NCBI RefSeq assembly: GCF_902167145.1
Contig: NC_050101.1
Location: 128,184,990 to 128,248,989, forward strand
Source: Zea mays
Taxonomy: Eukaryota; Streptophyta; Magnoliopsida; Poales; Poaceae
Reading direction: 5' to 3'
DNA length: 64,000 nucleotides
Under the pieces are notes generated by a model. That model was not told the origin of the DNA. It did no database searches and was given only the letters and a program-made list of their open reading frames with translations. Positions 57,282 through 64,000 of the stretch are shown one piece after another (the first letter of the stretch is position 1; each line of letters opens with the position of its first letter). The translations under genes and the position numbers were made by a program.

Positions 57282-57600
57282 GGGTGTGTTTGGTTTGGCT
57301 TTTGGTTTTGGCTTTTACCCCCTAAAAGCCAAAAGCCAAACCAAAGGGATGGATCTAGGAAGCAGCTTTTTCTAAAAGCCGACTTTCTTGCAGTGCAAAA
57401 CTGAAAGCACCTCTGGACCTGCTTTTAGCGGCTTTTGGATGGAACTGTGAAAATATATATGTAAAAACTTTTAGCGACTTTTAGTAGTTTCCACCAAACA
57501 CTTTTTAGATTTTTAACAGCTCGTGGCCCACAGCAGCTTTTCTCACAGCTCACAGCCCACAGCAGCTTTTTTCACAGCCACAGCCCAACCAAACAGACCC
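57282..57600. mobile_element. Tourist-like MITE, 319 bp
   Basis: Terminal inverted repeat GGGTGTGTTTGGTTT (left) versus GGGTCTGTTTGGTTG (right, inverted), flanked by TAA on both sides (57279-57281, 57601-57603). A 3-bp TAA duplication and GG-starting ends fit PIF/Harbinger Tourist MITEs. It has internal AAAAGC-rich inverted repeats and no coding capacity. Confidence 0.85.
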
Positions 57601-57603
57601 TAA

Positions 57604-58102
57604 GGCTCTCAAAGTGCTTAGGGACACAAGCAGTTTATCACTTTTCAAGATTTGATGCTCTATATCTAGCAATATGGTGTTCTTCATATCAACAATACTC
57701 AAAACGAGAGTTCTTACATGGAAGGAATATAGGATAAGGTCGAGGATAGCACTGAGCTATTATATGGTTTTCCCAATCCCTCTTATGTAGGGTTGATCGA
57801 CCAGTCATGTAATTTGTTTAGATCTATCTTCACCTATTGGTTGATTCAATCCCTAGGAGCCCATGTCTCTTCTTATATACCAAGGAGGGTATGGCAGTAC
57901 AAAGCTGGTGGTTTTCGTGCCTAAGAGTCTCGCTTGGGGCTTTGGTTATCATGTTCATTGCAATCAATGATCGTTCAATGTATTATATCTGGGGGTCGAT
58001 AAGAGCTCAATCACCCCCATAACACATATGCTCTAGCCTAGTACTGACCATTAGATGGTGTCTATAGTAGAGGCGACTCCCATAGGTGAACCTTTTCTTA
58101 GC
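57604..58102. other. Unassigned degenerate sequence
   Basis: The first about 50 bases continue the antisense-gene relic. From 57660 to 58102 I recognise nothing; frames are short. Confidence 0.4.
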
Positions 58103-58107
58103 TTTCT

Positions 58108-58330
58108 TGATAGTCACCTAGAGCATGGTGAACACGTGACACCTAACATTCACAAATTAAATAAAAACTTGAATCCCAAATTTGATGTTAGCTCAAAAAT
58201 CTAGATTAAATAGATTAAGGGTAGAGAAAAGTTCTTGCACTTTATACGCATCTTGCTTGTGGGATTATTACAAGAGCAATCAAGTAAAGATTATAGCAAG
58301 AACTTAGACAGGGAGACAAGAAGCAATATC
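58108..58330 (-). repeat. 3' LTR remnant of C4
   Basis: Aligns with 61277-61490 (shared AACTTGAATCCCAAATTTGA and GTTAGCTCAA). Ends abruptly at pol sequence near 58335. Confidence 0.75.
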
Positions 58331-58339
58331 CAACTGGTG

Positions 58340-61226
58340 TGATGACTTGCTCCCACTTGCTTCTTTGATTGACATGCTGCATAAGGCCTATCTTTCTCAA
58401 AGCAAATATTGGTTAGTCCTAAAACGTGTTCACCCTTTAGAAGCTTATGAAGATTCTTCATCACAACATGTGCTAGTCGACAGTGCCATAATTGGTTTTA
58501 GCAATTAAGCATGCATCAAGTTCAACATTATCGTTCGAGAAAACAACTAGATAAATCTTTCTCTTTAATACACCCTTAAATGCAATAGAATCATTACTTA
58601 TTCTAAATACTAAAACACTAGTATCGGTAAAAAGACAATTATAACCAATTGAGTATAATCGAGAAACCGAAAGCAAGTTGTAATCTAAAGAATCCACCAA
58701 AAATACATTAGAAATGAAATGCTTGGTGGTGATTGCAATTTTACATAACCTATTTATCTTGCCTTCACTCCCATCTCCAAAATTAATAGCATCTTGGGAG
58801 TCCTTGTTCTTCAAATAGGATGACAACATTCTCTTCTTGCCCGTCATGTGGTTTGTGCATCCGCTATCGATTACCCAACTTGTTCCCCTAGATGCATAAA
58901 CCTACAAAACAAGTTTAGGCTTTTGTTTTAGGTACCCAATCTGAGTTGCGTCCTTTGAGGTTAGTGACATAAGATTTTGGAACCCAAACACAAGTTTTAC
59001 CATTCTTGTGCCTAGGCCCAACATAAGTAGTAAAAGTTTTACTAGATTTGGAAGATAGCACATAGGAAGCATCAAAACTGTGATAAGAAACAAATGGACC
59101 ATTGCTACATTATTTTTCTTAGCATTTGGCACATGAACAATTTTATCATGAGGAGCATGATGCCTATGCATATCATGAGATGTTCTTGCAACTGAAGAAT
59201 TAGATTTGCTTGCAATCATGGCATGAGAAATATGGGCATTTCTAACATGAACATTATTAGCATTAGCACAAGCAAAATGAACATCATGAATCATAGGTTC
59301 CTTCCATTTCTCCCCAAGCATATTTAAGTTTCTCATTTCTAATTCATCATTGCAAGTTTTAGCTTGAATAGTTAATTTAGTAATTTCATCATTCAAGCTA
59401 GCAATCATAGTAACATTAGAAATGCAAGAATCAACATCATCTTTGCATCTATTGCAAATTGAAACATGTTTAATGGAAGATGAAGATGCATGGCATTCAT
59501 TCAATTTCATAATCTTATCATTCAAATCATCACTATCACTTTTAAGCATAGAAATTGAATAATTGCAATCAACTAGCTCTTTAGACAAAATTTTATTTTT
59601 TTCCTTTTCATGAGCTAGGGCCTTTTCTAAATTTACAAGTTTACCGTGCTCATCAAAGAGTAGATACTCTTGCTTCTCCAAGAGTTCATACTTCTCATTG
59701 ATGGATTTAATTAATTCATTAATTTTGTCAATTCTAGTTCTTTCAAGGACTTTAAAAACCATACTCATATCTTCCTCATCATCACTAGAATCATCATCAC
59801 TAGTGGAAGTATATTTAGGAGTATCTCTAAAGTATACCTTTTTATCCTTGGCCACCAAGAAAGTGTGGTTGATCTTGGGGAAGAGTAAAGACTTGTTGAA
59901 GGTGATTGTGGTGAGGCCCTCGTCGTTGGAGTCAGAGGAGCTAGCGTCCAAATCCTACTTCTTGCCAATGTGGGCTTCACCTTTCTTCTTCTTGTAGAAC
60001 TTTTTCTTTTCTACCTTCTTCCCTTTCTTGTCCTCTTCCTAGTCATCATTGTAATTATATAGATAGTTAGCTACAAAATGACCAATCTTACCACACTTAA
60101 AGCATGTGCGCTTCCCCTTGGCTTGTTATCATTGTTCTTGCAGTCCTTCAAGACATGCTTGGATCTCTTGATGACAAGTGCCTTCCTCAATGTTGAGGTC
60201 ATCTGCCTCGACTTGTGCCACCTTTCTTAGAGTCTCCTCCTTCTTCTCATTTGTTGCCTTGAAGGCAACAACTTGTGGTTCATTGCCGAAGATGTTCCCT
60301 TGTGCCAAGTCTTCAATGTACTTGGAGTCCCTCACCGTCATGTCATGGCTAAGGAACTTTTCAAGCACTTCCTTGAGAGATATTTTATTGTACCTAGGAT
60401 TCTCACGAACAAAAGATACAAGAGTAGCATTGTGAGAAGTATAAGACCTTAACATAAATTTTACCACTTCATGTCATGTCCACTTGTTTCTCTCAAGATC
60501 GCAGACTTGATTCACTAGGCTTTTAAGGCGACATCTCTTACATGCCTTCTCCTTTAAGCATGACGAATCTACCGAGCTCTCCTTTTTAGAATCTCAACCA
60601 TTGTAATTTTGGTGATCTTGTCACCTTCATGCACCATCTTTAGAGTGTCCCATATCTCCTTAGCGCTCTCCAAGTCATTCACCTTGTTATATTCTTTCCT
60701 GCAAAGAGAAGTAAGCAATATTGTGTTGGCTTGGGAGTTGTGGTGGACAATTTGCTCCAGCTCCACTGGATTGTAGTTGTTGTCATCAGTACCGGGGATC
60801 TCCATTCCTATTTCAACAATATTCAAAATACTAGGATGGAGTGAAAACAAATGACCCTTCATCTTATGACTCCACCATAAATAATCCTCACCATCAAAGT
60901 GAGGTGTTTTACTAAGAGAACGGAACGTAAATTGGTATTGGAATTGTGAGGAATGCAAGAATAATTAAATGGAGTACGACTTAAATTAGATTTGACTGTC
61001 TTTATTGGTGACGACGTTTGGAGGAGGACTCCCTACTACATGATGTAGATGGTGATATAGATGAGCCTATCTTGTAGTAGACAACCTTCTTCATCCTTTT
61101 CTTTTTACCATCCTTCTTCATGTGGTGTGAGTTAATGGGTTTTTCATCTTGCGTCTTATCCACCTCCTTCTCCTTGTGGTTGTCCATCTCCTTCCCCTTG
61201 TTCTTTTGGGATTCTTCTCTTGACAT
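58340..61226 (-). pseudogene. gag-pol: Sirevirus C4 gag and protease region
   Basis: On the minus strand: N-terminus MSREESQKNKGKEMDNHKEK (61226), gag core HFDGEDYLWWSHKMKGHL (60958-60569), part at 60467-60129, a hydrophilic coiled-coil part (59951-58902), the protease DSGCTNHMTGKKR at about 58870 and the pre-integrase region to about 58473, then CLIAKTNYG. Split by multiple stops and frameshifts; a CFKC zinc knuckle is near 60105-60065. Non-functional. Confidence 0.78.
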
Positions 61227-61276
61227 CGCTTTGGGTTGTTAAACCCTCAAATGAAGCGACGGATTACGATACCAAT

Positions 61277-62623
61277 TAATAGTCACCTAGAGGGGGTGAA
61301 TAAGTGACACCTAAAATTCACAACTTTAACAAAAACTTGAATCCCAAATTTGATGTTAGCTCAATAATTTAGATTAAATATAATAAGGGGAAAAATTTCT
61401 TTCACTCGATGCACTTCTTGATTGTGGAGTTATTACAAGAGCAATATCACAGATAAGATTATAACAAGAACTTAGAGAGAGAGAGAGAGAGAAGAAAAAC
61501 AAATCGTGGAAAGTAAAGAACACAAGACACAACAATTTGTTTCTCAAGGTTTAGTTTCGAAGAACCTACGTCGCCGTTGAGGTGTCCCACCTGACTAGGT
61601 CTCTCTCAACCTTCTCAAGTGATCCAATGATCAGCTTGAGCCCTCGGTTCCTTTTCTTTGATCTTTCTTCTCACAAGGTACTCCACAGAGATTGAAGACT
61701 CTTGCTAGCCGTACACAATGAATGAGAGTTACAACTCTAATGGAAACAAGAGGGAGAAAGAATGCACACAACAGCACAACAACAACACCAAAATAATCAA
61801 GAACACAAGCGCAAAACTATAGCACATAACTTTCAAGGCTATTCTCGCAAATATGGGGCGCTTGGATCTCTTTGGAGTGCTTCTCTAATGCATAGGAATG
61901 AAATGCTAGCTCTTCAGTGACTCGATGACTCTAGGAGGCTATCTAGGGGGTCTATTTATAGCCCAAATGCACTAAAGAGTCATTGAGAAATCTGCTCAGA
62001 TCTGTTATCGGCTGGTGCATTGGACTGGTCCGGTACACCACCGGACTGAGTCATGTAGCATAGTCCCAAAGATCCTGATTGGCGCATTCTTTCGAAGGTG
62101 GCACCAAACCGATCCAGTGGACCACCAGACCCTGTGCCATGTTAGATAGCGGTTGTGTCGCCCGTTGGAGCCTAAGGTAGCCAATGGACCCTAGCGGTCC
62201 GGTCCACACCAGATTGGGTCGGTGTGCCAGAGTCTTCCTGTCCATCTACAACCTTTTCTGGGAAAGTGGTCCGATGAACCACCGGACCGGTCCTGTGTCC
62301 AGGGCATCGACGCCCTTCTACATGGCTCTCTATGGAAGTGGTCTGGTGCACCCCAGACAACTGCACTTTGTTTTCTTCAAGGATTTGCTTTTCCAAATTA
62401 ATTTCACCTTTTCTAAAAGTGTTCCCTTGACTTCGATAGATAATTCTAGTGACAACCCAACTAATCTAAATCATGTAATTTTATTAACTTGTATTCTCCA
62501 ACTTATCTATTTATTTGAATTTAATTCCTACACATACACACTGGCAAACGTGTTAGTCAAGTTGTGTTGGTCATTAATCGCCAAAACATTTATAGAAATA
62601 GCTCAAGGCACATTTCCCTTTCA
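61277..62623 (-). repeat. 5' LTR of C4
   Basis: 1347 bp. The left end is TAATAGTC instead of TGATAGTC, one transition. The primer site TTGGTATCGTAATCCG (minus strand, mutated) is at 61260-61275. TATA motif TATAAATAG (minus) near 61953-61961. A (GA)n tract lies at 61473-61492. Frames at 62051-62639 lie within it. Confidence 0.78.
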
Positions 62624-62628
62624 TTTCT

Positions 62629-63180
62629 CGACATGCTAAGCCCCTCCTTTTGATTAGAGAGGCTATCAAGCGGGTAATGAGTGTTCCACATTGGGGATTT
62701 ATGGCCTCCTTATCCAAGCGTGTCATGCCCCAATCGTGACACTATCAAGGGAGTGGTCGATAATGCCTCAGTTATGGAGCAACACAGTGGTGTGACACTT
62801 CTGTGCCTATTAGGCTTCTAACATCCGATAGATTCTAAAATTGGCTTATGGTAGGGCTCAAGATTGTCTCTTGCCCCGAGCCAAGGTTGGGAAAGTTACC
62901 GGAGCAAGGGCTTGACAAAGACTCTCCTAAAGTTGGGAAGCCCCACATCTTGGACGAGCCCCGGAGTACTGAGCAAGGATGACTTTGCCTCTTTATGGTT
63001 GCCCTTCTAATACCGAGGATTCACACAAGGGAGGCCCTCCAAGAGCTGTTGAGCCGTTCTTTATTTGCAAGAGGGTGCATGTGAGCATATCTGATGGATA
63101 TATCACTTGAGCCCATGACTGATCCAAGGGCCTAGTCAAGGTTTTGATAAAATTGTTGTGTCCTTATCTCGAGGACCTAG
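62629..63180. other. Unassigned sequence
   Basis: No coding frame longer than about 50 codons with recognisable similarity. Words such as GACGAGCCCCGGAGTACTGAG look like old Gypsy LTR debris, but I cannot assign them. Confidence 0.3.
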
Positions 63181-63448
63181 GAAGTGTTTGGTTCAAGAAA
63201 GTATGGAACGAATCAACTATGTTCTACCTTTAGTACTCTTTGGTTGAGCGAAGCCGGAAACAAAGCCGCTCCAAAAAGAGAATATTCTCCTAACATACTG
63301 AATCTCATCGCTCCCAAAAACTATTGAACCTTTTCGCCCATAGAACAGGTTGGAGTCATTCTATCTTCCAAACACGGGACACTTATTTCATTACCAGAAA
63401 CTAGAGTAAAGTCATTCCGTATAACTAACCCCAGAACCAAACACTACC
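63181..63448. mobile_element. Probable MITE, about 268 bp
   Basis: Inverted ends (G)GAAGTGTTTGGTTC (left) and GGTAGTGTTTGGTTC (right, inverted). No clear target duplication, so the superfamily is uncertain. Confidence 0.55.
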
Positions 63449-63720
63449 TTAACATACCTTAGGCTAGACTCCCGTCCGTTAGTTGGCTAATATGTTATAA
63501 CAATTATTATGTTATTAATTAGCTAGTTTATCCAACTAGTAAAATAGTTATTAATTAGATATTTAGCTAATAATTAGCTAAACTGTTAGCTAGACCTATT
63601 TAGATGTGAGGAGTTAATTATTAGCAGCCTACTATCCCTCACACATCGACAAGTGTCCTGTCATTCAATCTTCACAAAATATAGTTCGCTGGAATTCTCC
63701 GTGATTTATTCGTGTCATAA
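63449..63720. other. AT-rich inverted-repeat-bearing sequence
   Basis: 63470-63600 is dense in TTAGCTAA, GTTAGCTAG and AATTAGCTAG words in both orientations. It may be a further degenerate MITE. No gene. Confidence 0.35.
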
Positions 63721-63835
63721 GGGCTAGTTTGAGAACCATATTTTTCTAAAAGATTTTCATTTTTCAAGGGAAATTAGTTCATTTTACCTTAAAAAATAGT
63801 AATCTCTTAGAAAAATAGAGTTCCCAAACTAGCCC
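63721..63835. mobile_element. Small Tourist-like MITE, 115 bp
   Basis: Ends GGGCTAGTTTGAGAACC and, inverted, GGGCTAGTTTGGGAACT. TAA duplication at 63718-63720 and 63836-63838. Internal AAAATCTTTTAGAAAAAT-type inverted symmetry. Confidence 0.8.
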
Positions 63836-63838
63836 TAA

Positions 63839-64000
63839 GTGGGATGTATAGTACACGTGAAGAAAAAGACGGTGGGAAAAAGGTACATAGGACAAATAAT
63901 GAATCAAGTGGATAAACACGCCCCCACAGGCAGACAGGTTAGAAATTTGGTTTTTTCATTCTTTTCTGTCCAGACGTTGTATTCCTTCATTTCTAAAAAT
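63839..64000. other. Unassigned right edge
   Basis: No coding frame and no repeat recognised in these 162 bases. Confidence 0.4.

Larger units (their letters stand above)
58108..62623 (-). mobile_element. Sirevirus C4 with a large internal deletion
   Basis: Bounded by TGATAGTC and CCCTTTCA, with the perfect duplication TTTCT (58103-58107, 62624-62628). It has a full 5' LTR (61277-62623), primer site, gag and part of protease, then jumps straight to the last about 220 bp of the 3' LTR (58108-58330). Integrase, RT and most of the 3' LTR are missing. The compared LTR parts differ strongly, so it is old. Confidence 0.85.

Noticed and set aside
1..64000. tRNA, rRNA, bacterial-type operons, origins and phage genes
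   Set aside because: No such signal found on reading; the composition is plant repeat DNA throughout.

Overview
This window is intergenic plant DNA made almost entirely of nested transposable elements. The families suggest maize (Zea mays) or a very close relative: cinful/zeon-type Gypsy LTRs, a Huck-like Gypsy element, Ji/Opie-type Sireviruses with CCGGACTGTCCGG-type palindromes in their LTRs, chromovirus LTRs beginning TGTCACACCC on the plus strand, a hAT, a CACTA relic and Tourist-like MITEs. I see no convincing single-copy host gene, rRNA, tRNA or CRISPR array. Family names rest on recognition of LTR termini and protein motifs, without a database search.

Layout. (1) 1-23279 is a decayed Huck-like Gypsy element on the minus strand. 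Its 5' LTR is 21775-23279 and its 3' LTR lies beyond the left edge. Its open frames are cut by seven nonsense codons, all explicable as C-to-T changes. Two younger elements sit in it. A cinful-type element at 1064-10608 has 581-bp LTRs that look identical and the TSD CTTCT. A hAT at 12588-16529 has the 8-bp TSD CCTCGGAC and an apparently intact transposase in three exons. (2) The Huck copy lies in the 5' LTR of a plus-strand Sirevirus (C1), whose remaining pieces are 23280-27059, 43170-43757 and 54480-about 55590. (3) 27060-43169 is a pile of fragments interrupting C1: two related chromovirus-type LTRs (27060-27868, 28081-31232), a degenerate non-autonomous Sirevirus (C2, about 31640-41062) holding a truncated zeon element (35395-39235), and the 3' half of a CACTA transposase with its CACTA terminus at 43169. 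(4) A Ji/Opie-type element on the minus strand (43758-54474, TSD GGAGC) interrupts the C1 pol gene; its 3' LTR is rearranged into a fold-back inverted duplication joined to a truncated cinful-type element (44822-46640). (5) 55590-64000 holds old fragments, a Sirevirus with an internal deletion (C4, 58108-62623, TSD TTTCT) and MITEs.

The most notable biology is in the cinful/zeon group. The young element has an intact 1317-aa protease/RT/RNase H/integrase polyprotein but essentially no gag, while the zeon copy has gag and no pol. Downstream of the sense genes each carries a gene on the opposite strand. In the young element I can assemble it as three exons (two GT-AG introns restoring one frame) encoding about 909 aa with a coiled coil, a basic region and its own TATA box. 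Three further homologues, broken to different degrees, occur in the window (35395-36061, 44822-45567, 56220-57036). This fits the known class of antisense accessory ORFs in plant Gypsy elements, but its function is not known to me and it is the best candidate for an under-described system here.
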